Assembly: GCF_001299635.1 (NCBI RefSeq)
Contig: NZ_JRHN01000038.1
Coordinates: 310,001-374,000, forward strand
DNA: 64,000 bases
Direction: 5' to 3'
DNA from: Clostridioides difficile
Lineage (GTDB): Bacteria; Bacillota; Clostridia; Peptostreptococcales; Peptostreptococcaceae
Part shown: piece after piece, positions 9,242 to 18,636 of the stretch
Layout of the letters: every line of letters begins with the position of its first letter
How positions within the stretch are numbered: position 1 is the first letter of the stretch
Position numbers and translations under genes: made by a program
Notes under the pieces: model-generated
What the model was told of the DNA's origin: nothing
The model's input: the letters and a program-made list of their open reading frames with translations, nothing else
Databases searched by the model: none

Positions 9242-9859
9242 CTATTGAATAGTACCCATAGAATTAGATAACTCTTGTCCTGCTGTAACAAGATTAGATA
9301 ATAATACATCAGCTACTGCATCATTAACTGAACTTATTATCCATTTGTTATCTTTTTTAGAACACTCAAACTCTACAGTTTTTGTTACATAAGTCTCTTT
9401 AACACTTTTTTGTTTTTCTTTCATAATTGATACTAGCATTTCAGTTGTTTTTTCATCAGTTAAGTCTTGTCCTGAAAAACTCATACCAAGCATCTTTGTA
9501 AATGCTTCAGCTACTATCTCTTTAAGTAATGGTGTTGAATCTACAAACTTACACTCTACTTTTACTGTCGCCTTATTATCTTTAATCTCACTATCTTTTA
9601 TTGTATATGTGATTTTAGATGCATTCTGTTTTAGATAATCTAAAGCATACTGTGCATTTGGGTCTTTTGTATCTAGTTCTTTTAATACATCTTTATATTT
9701 TTCGTCATTATTCTCCATTACCTTATTCATGCCTTCAAAGTCAAACTTCTTTGCACTGTTAAAAAAACTATCGATTGTATCTTCTGGTTTTGCACTTGAA
9801 CATGCTGTTAAAGATATTGCTAATAAAAAAGTTGTTAAAACTAATATGATTTTTTTCAT
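9242..9859 (-). CDS. Lipoprotein with NTF2-like (DUF4878/DUF5105-type) domain
   Basis: 205 residues. A lysine-start signal peptide MKKIILVLTTFLLAISLTAC has a lipobox LTAC (Cys20), so the mature protein is lipid-anchored on the outer face of the membrane. The segment PEDTIDSFFNSAKKFDFEGM begins a domain of the kind used in small extracytoplasmic lipoproteins with an NTF2-like fold. Alternating beta pattern (KITYTIKDSEIKDNKATVKV, TYVTKTVEFEC) supports that fold. Its function is unknown. It stands alone downstream of the arg operon. Confidence 0.75.
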   Translation of the reverse strand: MKKIILVLTTFLLAISLTACSSAKPEDTIDSFFNSAKKFDFEGMNKVMENNDEKYKDVLKELDTKDPNAQYALDYLKQNASKITYTIKDSEIKDNKATVKVECKFVDSTPLLKEIVAEAFTKMLGMSFSGQDLTDEKTTEMLVSIMKEKQKSVKETYVTKTVEFECSKKDNKWIISSVNDAVADVLLSNLVTAGQELSNSMGTIQ

Positions 9860-9984
9860 ATCTCAAATCCTCCCTCTTAATTTGTTGATACATAAGTTAT
9901 TTTAACATATAATAAGAGTTTTTGAATAATATATTTAGAATATTTATGCATTTTCCTTAAAATAAGGCTTAGGATAAAGGATAT

Positions 9985-11007
9985 CTATACTAAACTGTTA
10001 TTCATGTCTACATCAGTCATAGTAGAAACCATAACCGCTTTTATAGTATGCATTCTATTTTCAGCTTCTTCAAATACCTTTGAATATTTTGAATTAAATA
10101 CCTCATCTGTAACCTCTAGCTCTGATAATCCAAATTTTTCATAAATTTCTTGAGCAACTTTAGTTTCTAAGTCATGGAATGCTGGAAGGCAGTGTAAAAA
10201 TATAACATTTTCATTTTCAGTTTTCTTTATCATTTCCATATTTACTTGATAATCCTTAAGTTGATTTATTCTTGTTTCATATTGTTCTTCTTCTCCCATA
10301 GAAACCCATACATCTGTATATATAACATCTGCACCTTTTACATCATTAATATTCTCAGTCAATATTATATCTCCCTTAGATTTCTTAGCTATCTCCTTCA
10401 TATCATTCACTAACTCTTCATTTGGCCAAAGTTCTTTAGGTGCAAGTGCTACAAAATGGATTCCCATTTTAGCACATCCTATCATTAATGAATTTCCCAT
10501 ATTATTTCTAGCATCACCAACATACACGAATTTGACTTTATTCAAATCCTTATCTACATTTTCAATCACTGTTAAAAAATCTGCAAGTATTTGCGTTGGA
10601 TGGTATTCATCTGTAAGTCCATTCCAAACAGGTACACCAGAATATTTAGCCAAGCTTTCAACTGTTTCCTGTTTAAAGCCTCTAAACTCTATTCCATCAT
10701 AAAATCTGCCTAAGACTTTTGCTGTATCAGATACAGACTCTTTTTTTCCCATATGGCAATCATTAGGGCCTAGATAAGTTACATGTGCTCCTTCATCATG
10801 GGCAGCTACTTCAAATGAACATCTAGTTCTTGTTGATGTTTTCTCAAATAATAAAGCTATATTTTTCCCTTGTAGTAAATCTCCTTTTATGCCGACCTTT
10901 TTCTTAGTTTTTAAATAACTAGATAAAGTTAATAAGTATCTGATTTCCTCTTTTGTAAAATCCTTTAATGTTAAAAAACTCTTTCCCTTTAAGCTTATAT
11001 TATTCAT
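9985..11007 (-). CDS. argF: Ornithine carbamoyltransferase
   Basis: 340 residues. It makes citrulline from ornithine and carbamoyl phosphate in arginine synthesis. Carbamoyl-phosphate site [13 protein letters not shown] (about 54-66), polar-domain motif HPTQILADF, ornithine loop DVWVSMGEE and catalytic HCLPAFHD (about 270) are all present. Two ATGs are close (11013 and 11007). The second is preferred because GGGGAG would be only one base from the first. It is the last gene of argCJBDF on the minus strand. Confidence 0.95.
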   Translation of the reverse strand: MNNISLKGKSFLTLKDFTKEEIRYLLTLSSYLKTKKKVGIKGDLLQGKNIALLFEKTSTRTRCSFEVAAHDEGAHVTYLGPNDCHMGKKESVSDTAKVLGRFYDGIEFRGFKQETVESLAKYSGVPVWNGLTDEYHPTQILADFLTVIENVDKDLNKVKFVYVGDARNNMGNSLMIGCAKMGIHFVALAPKELWPNEELVNDMKEIAKKSKGDIILTENINDVKGADVIYTDVWVSMGEEEQYETRINQLKDYQVNMEMIKKTENENVIFLHCLPAFHDLETKVAQEIYEKFGLSELEVTDEVFNSKYSKVFEEAENRMHTIKAVMVSTMTDVDMNNSLV

Positions 11008-11109
11008 ATTCATTCTCCCCTTTTTGTAAACTTTTTAAATTCAGTTAAATTTGCGAGTTATTTATTTTATATATCTTAATTCTTTATTTTAATTATTTTT
11101 TTTGAATAT

Positions 11110-12297
11110 TTAGTTAATTTCTAGTAGTATGTCTTTTAAAATTTTAAGAGCCTCATCTATTTCTTTGTAACTGACTGTTAATGGTGGTAAAAATCTTAAT
11201 ACATTTTTACCAGCAGTCAAAATAAGCAACCCTTTTTTTCTAGCTTTCTCTTCTATAATGCTAGATTCAACACTAGTTTCAATTCCTATCATCAAACCAA
11301 GACCTTTTGTGTTTAGTACTACTTCACTATTAAAATCCTCAATAGATTTTCTTATATAAGCACCTTTTTCTGTTATATCATTATAAAAACCTTCTTTAGA
11401 TATCTCATCTAATACAACTGTAGCTGCCACCATAGCCAATAAATTACCTCCAAAGGTTGTACCTTGGTCTCCTTTTCCTAGTACTTTTGAAAGCTTTTCA
11501 TTTACTAGTACTCCACCTATTGGTATGCCTGCTCCTAATCCTTTTGCTACTGTAACTATGTCTGGTTTTACATCAAAGTATTCATATCCAAAAAGCTTAC
11601 CAGTTCTTGCTATACCACATTGGACTTCATCAAAAATCAACACTATATCTTTTTCTTTGCATATTTTTGCTAGTTCTAAAACATAATCTTTTTCAAGTAC
11701 ATTAACTCCACCTTCACCTTGGATTGCTTCGAGTATTATTGCACAAACACTTGAATCTATGTTACTTTTTAAATCTTCAATATTATTTCTTTCTATATAC
11801 TTAAAACCTTCAGGAAGTGGATAAAAGTACTTATGATATTTATCCATACCAGTTGCCATTAAAGACATCATTGTTCTACCATGAAAAGAGTCTTTTAAAC
11901 TTATAATAGTTCCTCTACCTTCACCATATTTATCACTACTATACTTTCTTGCTATTTTAAATGCTGTCTCATTTGCCTCTGTTCCAGAATTACAAAAATA
12001 TACTTTATCCATTCCACTTATATTAATTATTTTCTCTCCAGCATATAATACTGGTTCATTAAAATATAGATTTGAAGTATGAAGTAGTTTATCCACTTGT
12101 TCTTTTAAAGCATTTTTTAGACTGTTATTACTATATCCAAGAGAAGATACTCCATATCCACTTGTAAAATCTATATACTTATTACCATCAATATCAAAAA
12201 AGCAACTTCCTTTACCATAATCTATAACAAAATTAGGTTGATTATATGTATCTATAAAATATTCATTCCATTTTGAGATTGTACTGTTCTTATTCAT
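11110..12297 (-). CDS. argD: Acetylornithine aminotransferase
   Basis: 395 residues, a class III PLP aminotransferase that converts N-acetylglutamate semialdehyde to N-acetylornithine. Motifs are FCNSGTEANETAFKIAR, DSFHGRTMMSLMATG (PLP ring contact), EAIQGEGGVN, IFDEVQCGIARTG and the Schiff-base lysine in TVAKGLGAGIPIG. The second ATG (12297) is chosen because GAGGGG abuts the first (12306). It lies between argB and argF in the operon. Relatives are sometimes called argM when they act on succinylornithine, but the arg context favours argD. Confidence 0.94.
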   Translation of the reverse strand: MNKNSTISKWNEYFIDTYNQPNFVIDYGKGSCFFDIDGNKYIDFTSGYGVSSLGYSNNSLKNALKEQVDKLLHTSNLYFNEPVLYAGEKIINISGMDKVYFCNSGTEANETAFKIARKYSSDKYGEGRGTIISLKDSFHGRTMMSLMATGMDKYHKYFYPLPEGFKYIERNNIEDLKSNIDSSVCAIILEAIQGEGGVNVLEKDYVLELAKICKEKDIVLIFDEVQCGIARTGKLFGYEYFDVKPDIVTVAKGLGAGIPIGGVLVNEKLSKVLGKGDQGTTFGGNLLAMVAATVVLDEISKEGFYNDITEKGAYIRKSIEDFNSEVVLNTKGLGLMIGIETSVESSIIEEKARKKGLLILTAGKNVLRFLPPLTVSYKEIDEALKILKDILLEIN

Positions 12298-12348
12298 TCT
12301 TATCATCCCCTCTTAAATTCATAATTTTCTTATATATTATTTTCGTTT

Positions 12349-13209
12349 CTATTCATTTTCTTTTCTTATTAATGTTCCTATACCACTATCAGTAAATAAC
12401 TCTGTTATTATAGAATGAGGAACTCTTCCATCCAAAATATGCACTCTATTTACTCCATTATTTAAGGCATCTACACAACCACGTATTTTAGGTATCATAC
12501 CTCCAGTAATTATTCCTTCTGCAAATAATTTATCAACATTCTCTAATATAACTTCTGTTATTAATGATTTTTCTTCATCTGGATCTCTTAATAAGCCAGG
12601 TACATCTGTAAGAAGTATCAATTTATCTGCATTTAATTCCTTGGCTATAGCAGAAGCTGCTGTATCTCCATTTATATTATAAGTTTCGCCATCCTCTCCA
12701 ACACCTATAGTGGCAATTACTGAAATATAACCTGACTTTAAACAAGATTCTATAAGCTCCACATTTACTTTTTTGATTTCACCTACAAATCCTAGCTCAT
12801 AATTTTTATACGGGTCGCATAAAAGCATATTATTGTCTATTCCACAAAGACCCACTGCTTTTCCACCTTTTGTATGTATTTTATTCACTAAGTCTTTATT
12901 TACTTTACCAGCAAGCACCATTTTTACAATTTCCATAGTCTCTTCATCTGTATATCTAAGTCCATTTACAAATTTACTTTCTATATCTACTTTTGCGAGC
13001 ATCTTATTAATTTCTGCCCCTCCGCCATGTACTAGAACTATATTGATTCCAACATAACTCATTAGTACAAGGTCTTCCATAACAGATTCTTTTAGACCAT
13101 CTTTTTTCATTGCACTTCCACCATACTTAACCACAATAGTCTTACCTTGATGTTTTTCTATATAAGGTAAAGCTTCTATAAGTGTATTTGCTTTTTCTAT
13201 ATTAATCAT
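12349..13209 (-). CDS. argB: Acetylglutamate kinase
   Basis: 286 residues of the amino-acid kinase family. It phosphorylates N-acetylglutamate, usually the committed and feedback-controlled step. Motifs VVKYGGSAM (ATP site), LVHGGGAEIN (substrate), INGDTAASAIAKEL and LLTDVPGLL are all in place. The N-terminal helix (MINIEKANTLIEALPYIEKH) is of the type linked to arginine-sensitive hexameric enzymes, so feedback inhibition is plausible. It starts 14 bases after argJ. Confidence 0.96.
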   Translation of the reverse strand: MINIEKANTLIEALPYIEKHQGKTIVVKYGGSAMKKDGLKESVMEDLVLMSYVGINIVLVHGGGAEINKMLAKVDIESKFVNGLRYTDEETMEIVKMVLAGKVNKDLVNKIHTKGGKAVGLCGIDNNMLLCDPYKNYELGFVGEIKKVNVELIESCLKSGYISVIATIGVGEDGETYNINGDTAASAIAKELNADKLILLTDVPGLLRDPDEEKSLITEVILENVDKLFAEGIITGGMIPKIRGCVDALNNGVNRVHILDGRVPHSIITELFTDSGIGTLIRKENE

Positions 13210-13223
13210 TAAAATATTTCCTC

Positions 13224-14441
13224 CTAATTTCTATAGCTTCCATTTATTCTTACATAATCATAGCTTAAGTCACATCCCCATGCATTTCCTCGAGCATTTC
13301 CCATATTTAAATTTACTAATATACTTATTTCATCATCTTCAAGAATTTTTTTTGCTTTTTCTTCATTAAAATCTAATCCATTTCCATTTTTACATACTTC
13401 AATATATCCCTTCATACTTTCAAAAATAATATCCACTTTTTCCATATCTATATCTTCACCTGCATATCCTAAAGCACACAGTATTCTTCCCCAATTTGCA
13501 TCAGCTCCAAATACAGCTGTCTTTACTAGCGAAGAAGATATAACTGTTTTTGCTAATTTTACTGCATGTTCTTCACTTAATGCTCCATTTATATAACATT
13601 CAATTAATTTTGTACATCCTTCTCCATCTTTGGCAACTAATTTAGCAAGTTCTATACAAACATATGTAAGTGCACTCAAGAATACTTGATAATGTTCATC
13701 CTTTTTACTCATCTTCTCATTCTTTGCTTTTCCATTTGCTAGAATCATTACCATATCATTAGTACTTGTGTCTCCATCTACACTAACTCTATTGAAACTT
13801 TTATCAACAGCCACCTTTAAAGCTTCTTTTAGCAAAACTCCATCAATATTTGCATCAGTAGTTATAAATCCTAAAGTAGTAGCCATATTAGGGTGTATCA
13901 TACCTGAACCTTTTGCCATACCTCCAATAGTTATCTTTTTATCCCCATACATTATTGCTACTGCTATTTCTTTTTTTATAATGTCAGTCGTCATAATTGC
14001 TTCTCTTGCTCCAATATGACCTTGCTTGCTTAGATTATTCACTAATTCATCCATATTTTCTTCTATTAAGTCTATATTTAATGGCTTTCCTATAACACCT
14101 GTAGATGCAACTAAAACATCATTTTCCTTAATATTTAATTTATCACTAGTGAATTTAGCCATTTTATAAGCATTTATAAGTCCTTCTTTTCCATTAAATG
14201 TGTTAGCATTAGCACTGTTTACTATAATAGCCTGTGCTTTTCCATTTTTAATATGTTCTTGTGTTACATAAACAGGATTTCCTTTTACCTTATTTTGAGT
14301 AACTACCGCTGCTGCATCACATAAAACATCTGAATAAACCAAGGCTAAATCTCTTTTTTCTTTATTTTTTCTCAAGCCACAGTGAATTCCAGAAGCAAAG
14401 AATCCTTCTGAAACTGTAACTCCACCCTTTATAATTTCCAT
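13224..14441 (-). CDS. argJ: Bifunctional glutamate N-acetyltransferase/ornithine acetyltransferase
   Basis: 405 residues. It recycles the acetyl group from acetylornithine to glutamate and may also use acetyl-CoA. The self-cleavage site is visible as KGSGMIHPNMATTLGF, with cleavage expected before the threonine of the MATTL segment near residue 189. The proprotein splits into alpha and beta chains. The presence of argJ means a cyclic arginine pathway without argA or argE. It lies between argC and argB. Confidence 0.96.
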   Translation of the reverse strand: MEIIKGGVTVSEGFFASGIHCGLRKNKEKRDLALVYSDVLCDAAAVVTQNKVKGNPVYVTQEHIKNGKAQAIIVNSANANTFNGKEGLINAYKMAKFTSDKLNIKENDVLVASTGVIGKPLNIDLIEENMDELVNNLSKQGHIGAREAIMTTDIIKKEIAVAIMYGDKKITIGGMAKGSGMIHPNMATTLGFITTDANIDGVLLKEALKVAVDKSFNRVSVDGDTSTNDMVMILANGKAKNEKMSKKDEHYQVFLSALTYVCIELAKLVAKDGEGCTKLIECYINGALSEEHAVKLAKTVISSSLVKTAVFGADANWGRILCALGYAGEDIDMEKVDIIFESMKGYIEVCKNGNGLDFNEEKAKKILEDDEISILVNLNMGNARGNAWGCDLSYDYVRINGSYRN

Positions 14442-14481
14442 CTTTATCCTCCTACCTATATGAGTTTAGTATTTTTTATTC

Positions 14482-15516
14482 CTAAAATGATGGTGCTATA
14501 TTTTTTAAACCTGTAGTTTCATCAATACCGAACATTATATTCATATTCTGTATAGCTTGCCCTGCTGCTCCCTTAATCATATTGTCTATAGCTGAGCAAA
14601 TTATCAATGTATCTCCATTTTCATGTAATGATATTGCACATTTATTTGATAACTTGACATTCTTTAAAGAGGCTACTTTTCCCAATGGAAGAACTTCTAT
14701 AAATTCTTTATATTCATAATAATCAGTCAATTTTTCATATATCTGATTTATAGAGATATTATCCTCTTTTGCACAATATATAGTTGATAATATCCCTCTA
14801 TTTACTGGAATTAGATTCGGTGTAAAAACTACATTTATTTTTTCTTTATATGCTTCACTTAAATTTTGTTCTATCTCTGGAGTATGTCTATGTTTGCCTA
14901 TTTTATATGCAGTTATATTTTCATTAACCTCAGTAAAATGGCTACTAAATGACAATTCTCTACCAGCCCCTGTAAGACCTGATTTAGAGTCAATGATTAT
15001 ATTATTGCATTTTATTAACTTAGAACTCAATAATGGTATTAATGGTAAAGAAATACTAGTAGGATAACATCCTGGATTTGCAATTATATCTGCATCTTTT
15101 ATATCATCCTCATATATTTCACTTAATCCATAAACAGCTTTTTTATGTAAAGTCTCATCTATAAATGATACTCCATACCACTTGCTATATATTTCTTCAT
15201 CTTTTATTCTAAAATCAGCACCTAAATCTATAACTTTCTTTTTAGATTCAATTGCTTTTATTGCAAACTTTTCACTAACCCCATGTGGGAGAGCAGTGAA
15301 CACAACATCACACATATCAATAACTTTTTCGTTTTCTATACATATCATGCTATTTTTATAGCCTATACTCGGGTATAGTTCAACTATATCTTTTCCTACA
15401 TACGAATTTGAACCTATTGCTGTCACTTCAACTTTATCATGGTTTATTAATAATCTTAGTAATTCTACTCCCACATATCCAGTTGCGCCAATAATCCCAG
15501 CTTTTATTTTACTCAT
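14482..15516 (-). CDS. argC: N-acetyl-gamma-glutamyl-phosphate reductase
   Basis: 344 residues. An N-terminal NADP-binding segment KAGIIGATGYVGVELLRLL is followed by the catalytic cysteine in NPGCYPTSISLPL (about 149) and the histidine region GKHRHTPEIEQ. It makes acetylglutamate semialdehyde. It is the first gene of the arg operon. A GGAGGG ribosome site precedes its ATG, and the long T-box leader lies just upstream. Confidence 0.96.
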   Translation of the reverse strand: MSKIKAGIIGATGYVGVELLRLLINHDKVEVTAIGSNSYVGKDIVELYPSIGYKNSMICIENEKVIDMCDVVFTALPHGVSEKFAIKAIESKKKVIDLGADFRIKDEEIYSKWYGVSFIDETLHKKAVYGLSEIYEDDIKDADIIANPGCYPTSISLPLIPLLSSKLIKCNNIIIDSKSGLTGAGRELSFSSHFTEVNENITAYKIGKHRHTPEIEQNLSEAYKEKINVVFTPNLIPVNRGILSTIYCAKEDNISINQIYEKLTDYYEYKEFIEVLPLGKVASLKNVKLSNKCAISLHENGDTLIICSAIDNMIKGAAGQAIQNMNIMFGIDETTGLKNIAPSF

Positions 15517-15611
15517 TTTATTCCCTCCATTTTATATTAAAGCAATATTAGAATTCTATTTTTATTTCTTATCATATAATAATCATTTGATAATACATAG
15601 ATTAAAACCTT

Positions 15612-15995
15612 CTAACCAAAATAAAAGCCCCTTAGTATTATAAATACTAAGAGGCGAATTTCCGCGGTACCACTCTTATTGGTAAAATTATAACAATTTC
15701 TACAAATCAAATTAAAAAGTATCTGCAAATGAATTCTTAAAATTAAAAAAGCCTCTTGGTCAAAGACCAAGAGACGAATATACACCCGCGTTACCACTCT
15801 AATTGATAAGATAATCTTACCCACTCTAATCTCTTAAGGCGAGACTCACCAATTACCATACTATTAATTCTGGTAATCTTCTCCAAAGCTCTATTCACAA
15901 TAAAATTCATTACTAGGCTTCCACCATCCCCAGCTCTCTATCAATTATTTTTATGCTACTCTCTTTTTCATAGAATTTCAATTTATTTTCTTATT
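15612..15995 (-). ncRNA. T-box leader of arg operon with two antiterminator/terminator modules
   Basis: Reading the minus strand from about 15995, a stem I region (about 15945-15845) has GGTGG and AGCTTTGGAG landmarks. An AGA at 15879-15877 is a plausible arginine specifier. The first T-box sequence AGAGTGGTAACGCGGGTG (15800-15783) precedes terminator 1, GTCTCTTGGTCTTTGACCAA and so on with U6 (15776-15745). A second T-box AGAGTGGTACCGCGGA (15675-15660) precedes terminator 2 with a TAGTATT stem and U-run (15658-15621). Only about 65 bases separate terminator 1 from T-box 2, too few for a second stem I. Uncharged tRNA should favour the antiterminators and switch on argCJBDF. The arginine specificity is inferred from the operon and the AGA. 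Confidence 0.9.
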
Positions 15996-16002
15996 GTTTT
16001 AT

Positions 16003-16031
16003 ATGATAGTTTATTTTTTTAACTTTGTCAA
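16003..16031 (-). promoter_or_regulatory. Promoter of arg leader
   Basis: TTGACA (16031-16026), 17 bases, then TATCAT (16008-16003) on the minus strand. It is placed correctly to begin the T-box leader near 15995. Confidence 0.75.
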
Positions 16032-16060
16032 TATAATTTATAAAATTTTGGAATTTTTTT

Positions 16061-16561
16061 CTATATGCTTAATTTCCACCATTTTGTATTCGAATTTCGA
16101 TACAATTTAAATCCACATCGTAATAAAACATTTTGTGAAGCGATATTTTCAATATCAGTTTCAGCTATTACAAAAGATACATTTGGTTGATTTAATCCCC
16201 AGTCACATATTTTTTCAACTGCTTCTGTCATATATCCTTTTTTTCTGTAATTATCACCTAAACCATAACCAATCTCAATTTCACCATGAAAATTTGGTAC
16301 ATCTTTAAAATCAACTAGGCCTATAACTTTACGATTTTCATTTAACATAATAAACCAAAATGTATAAAATAATATATTTTTTTTATCTTTATTAGCAATA
16401 TTTATTTGTCCTTTTACAATATCATAGAAAAATCCAGTTACTGGTTGTGCACAATAAGTACAATTTAATTCTCCTTCTAATTTTGAGTTATCGAAAATCC
16501 AAAGCTCAAGTTGACGAAGTGATAGTGGAATTAAAGTTAATCTTTTTGTTTTTAATATCAT
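16061..16561 (-). CDS. GNAT acetyltransferase, RimJ/RimL type
   Basis: 166 residues. It begins MILKTKRLTLIPLSLRQLEL, the usual opening of RimJ/L-type N-acetyltransferases. The acetyl-CoA motif is GYGLGDNYRKKGYMTEAVEKI (about 109-129), followed by IAETDIENIASQNVLLRCGF (motif B). The substrate is unknown; members modify ribosomal protein N-termini or small molecules including antibiotics. It is preceded by a leader with a 23-codon peptide and competing hairpins (16591-16687), so expression may be attenuated. Confidence 0.85.
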   Translation of the reverse strand: MILKTKRLTLIPLSLRQLELWIFDNSKLEGELNCTYCAQPVTGFFYDIVKGQINIANKDKKNILFYTFWFIMLNENRKVIGLVDFKDVPNFHGEIEIGYGLGDNYRKKGYMTEAVEKICDWGLNQPNVSFVIAETDIENIASQNVLLRCGFKLYRNSNTKWWKLSI

Positions 16562-16590
16562 TTTTTCTCCTTTTTAAGAGAAAGATTATA

Positions 16591-16668
16591 ATTGTTATCA
16601 AAAAAACACCTAAACAGATACAATAACAATCCTTCTATTATTGTTTATATATATTTTAATCTGTTTAA
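16591..16668 (-). promoter_or_regulatory. Candidate attenuator with alternative hairpins
   Basis: On the minus strand, segment 1 (AACAATAAT, 16645-16637) pairs with segment 2 (ATTGTTATTG, 16630-16621). Flanking AAACAGAT and ATCTGTTT extend this hairpin, and TTTTTTT follows a few bases later. Segment 2 also pairs perfectly with segment 3 (ATAACAAT, 16598-16591). The two pairings exclude each other. The U-run is offset by 5 bases from the stem, so its terminator strength is uncertain. Confidence 0.45.
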
Positions 16669-16681
16669 AGAGTCTTTTCAT
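16610..16681 (-). CDS. Putative 23-residue leader peptide upstream of acetyltransferase
   Basis: ATG at 16681 (a second in-frame ATG at 16687) is preceded by AGGAGGTG. It encodes a basic, hydrophobic peptide beginning MKRLFKQIKIYINNNRRIVI and ending VSV before TAG at 16612-16610. The coding region itself forms the first arm of a hairpin whose second arm ends beside a run of seven U. A strong ribosome site on such a short frame, combined with overlapping secondary structure, is the usual form of a leader peptide. I have not recognised a known family. Confidence 0.5.
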   Translation of the reverse strand: MKRLFKQIKIYINNNRRIVIVSV

Positions 16682-16801
16682 ATTCATCACCTCCTAATAC
16701 TATTCTTTTATATTATCATATATCAATTTAAGAGACATCTAAAATATATTAAATTATAGAATACTACAATTTCAGATTGCAATATTTATATCATTTTTTA
16801 G

Positions 16802-17566
16802 TTATATATTTTGAACCTTACTATCTAAAAATTTTTCAATCTTTTTCTCAGAAAGTATCTCATTAGTCATAAATTCACCATTAAAAAAAAGACTGTATGT
16901 AGTAAATGGTGCAGGAGAATTTTGAGCTTCTTTTGCTGTTTCAAATTTTATGAGATTTACATCTATACTTCTAGAATCTGCAATTTTCTTCAAAATAGAA
17001 GCATATTTTTCTGTGTGTGGACACTGGTTACTATAATATAAAACGATGCTATTTCCATTTAATTTTCTTTGCTTCACACAATCCTTAAAACATGGAATAG
17101 GAGCATTATCAGTAAATGGAAGATATAATAACTCATAATTTGGTTCTGATGTATCTGCTAAACAAAATCCCTTATATTTTAGATATTTAGCATCAGATAA
17201 AAACGGCATTTTTTTACTGGATGAAAGCACAACTAATCCATATTTTCCTTTTGATTTTGCATCATCAATACATTCCTGTAGCAATAAATTAGAATATCCT
17301 TGACCTTTGAATTTTCCAGATAACCAAAAACAGTTAATAAACATATAATTATCTGCAATAATAGGAGACCATGCATTTTCTGCTGGAATATATTCTATAA
17401 AAGCTTTACCTCTTACATCAAGTCGTTTAAAAACAAGACCTTTATCAAAATGATTTTTCATCCAAAGTTTTTTAGAAAGAGCACAATTTTCTCCTTTTTT
17501 TTCAGAAATTGAACAGCATATATGTTCATTGTCAATATTATTTATATTTATATCAATAATTTTCAT
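16802..17566 (-). CDS. GNAT acetyltransferase with C-terminal YoaP-like domain
   Basis: 254 residues in two parts. Residues 1-150 form a GNAT fold with the acetyl-CoA segment FWLSGKFKGQGYSNLLLQEC. Residues 150-250 match the YoaP-like C-terminal domain, with IVLYYSNQCPHTEKYASIL resembling a thioredoxin-like beta-alpha unit and a PAPFTTYSLFFNGEFMTNEI strand pair. The cysteine in NQCPH may be functional. The role is unknown. It is monocistronic, with an AAAGGAG site before the ATG. Confidence 0.8.
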   Translation of the reverse strand: MKIIDININNIDNEHICCSISEKKGENCALSKKLWMKNHFDKGLVFKRLDVRGKAFIEYIPAENAWSPIIADNYMFINCFWLSGKFKGQGYSNLLLQECIDDAKSKGKYGLVVLSSSKKMPFLSDAKYLKYKGFCLADTSEPNYELLYLPFTDNAPIPCFKDCVKQRKLNGNSIVLYYSNQCPHTEKYASILKKIADSRSIDVNLIKFETAKEAQNSPAPFTTYSLFFNGEFMTNEILSEKKIEKFLDSKVQNI

Positions 17567-17796
17567 ACTTTTCTCCTTTTCTAATTATATAATAGTTTAT
17601 AAATATCATTTATATATTTTTATTTTAACATTTTAAATACGACAATATTATGTCATATTTATAGTTTTTAAATAATGTCATTTTAGACTTATTTAAACTA
17701 CTAAATTGTATATATTTGAGTAAATTTTATAGTATATCTCTATTGTATATAAATTATATATTATCATAATATTCTAAATTTATAAAATAAATCGTA

Positions 17797-17825
17797 TTGA
17801 CTTAAATATATTTAAGATATATACT
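17797..17825 (+). promoter_or_regulatory. Promoter for acetyltransferase at 17.9 kb
   Basis: TTGACT (17797-17802), 17 bases, TATACT (17820-17825). Confidence 0.6.
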
Positions 17826-17860
17826 TATAATAAAATTTTTTAATAATAGAGGTGTTGCTT

Positions 17861-18337
17861 GTGATAAGTAAAGAATATTTAATAAGAGAATTAAAAGAAC
17901 AGGACATTATGAATGCATTAGATTTAATATGGAATGTATTTGAAGAATTTGAGTCTCCAGATTATTGTGATGATGGAATCAAATCATTTCATGAATTTAT
18001 AGAATATAACTCTATTATTGAAAAAGTCCAAGAAAAAACACTCTTCTTTTGGGGTTGTTTTGATTGTAAAAAATTAATAGGAGTCTTATCTATTAGAGAT
18101 TTAAATCATATATGTATGCTATTTGTAGATAAAAATTATCATAAACGTGGTATTGCAAGAAAATTAATGAATACAGGTATAGAATATTGTACTAATAACA
18201 AAACCAATCTAACAGAAATCACTGTAAATTCATCACCTTATGCAGTTGAAGTTTACCACAAATTAGGATTTAAAGATGTTGATATTGAGCAAACTGTTGA
18301 TGGTATACGTTTTACACCTATGAAATTGACAATATAA
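17861..18337 (+). CDS. GNAT-family N-acetyltransferase
   Basis: 158 residues from GTG 17861, which lies 6 bases after GAGGTG; other upstream GTG/TTG codons overlap that site. Acetyl-CoA-binding motif MLFVDKNYHKRGIARKLMN (about 90-108) is followed by NSSPYAVEVYHKLGFKDV, the conserved tyrosine and LGF of motif B. It is a small single-domain enzyme with unknown substrate. It stands alone with its own promoter and terminator. Confidence 0.85.
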   Translation: MISKEYLIRELKEQDIMNALDLIWNVFEEFESPDYCDDGIKSFHEFIEYNSIIEKVQEKTLFFWGCFDCKKLIGVLSIRDLNHICMLFVDKNYHKRGIARKLMNTGIEYCTNNKTNLTEITVNSSPYAVEVYHKLGFKDVDIEQTVDGIRFTPMKLTI

Positions 18338-18346
18338 TAACTTAAA

Positions 18347-18393
18347 TAAAAAGCAAAGTCTCTTAAATATTTTATAGTAGCTTTGCTTTTTAT
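18347..18393 (+). terminator. Rho-independent terminator
   Basis: AAAAAGCAAAG pairs with CTTTGCTTTTT across a 22-base loop, 10 bases after the acetyltransferase stop. Confidence 0.75.
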
Positions 18394-18636
18394 TAATGCT
18401 TAAAAGTAATTATACCTTTTTTATTTTTGATAACACACTTTAAAAATCTTACTAATATGGAGCTTTGATTTATTTTTTTATATCTTTTTTGTTAATGTAT
18501 CAATCAAATTAATTATTAAACTATTAACTTTATATAAACAAGAAATATTTTTTATTATTGTATTTTTACAATTTACCCACTAGATATATAATATCAAGCA
18601 TCTATTGTATTAACATACAGCCCTAATAGTTTCCTA

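Noticed and set aside
15612-15824. A 70-codon frame on the minus strand in the arg leader
   Set aside because: It runs through both T-box modules and terminators; conserved RNA motifs explain the sequence, not a protein.
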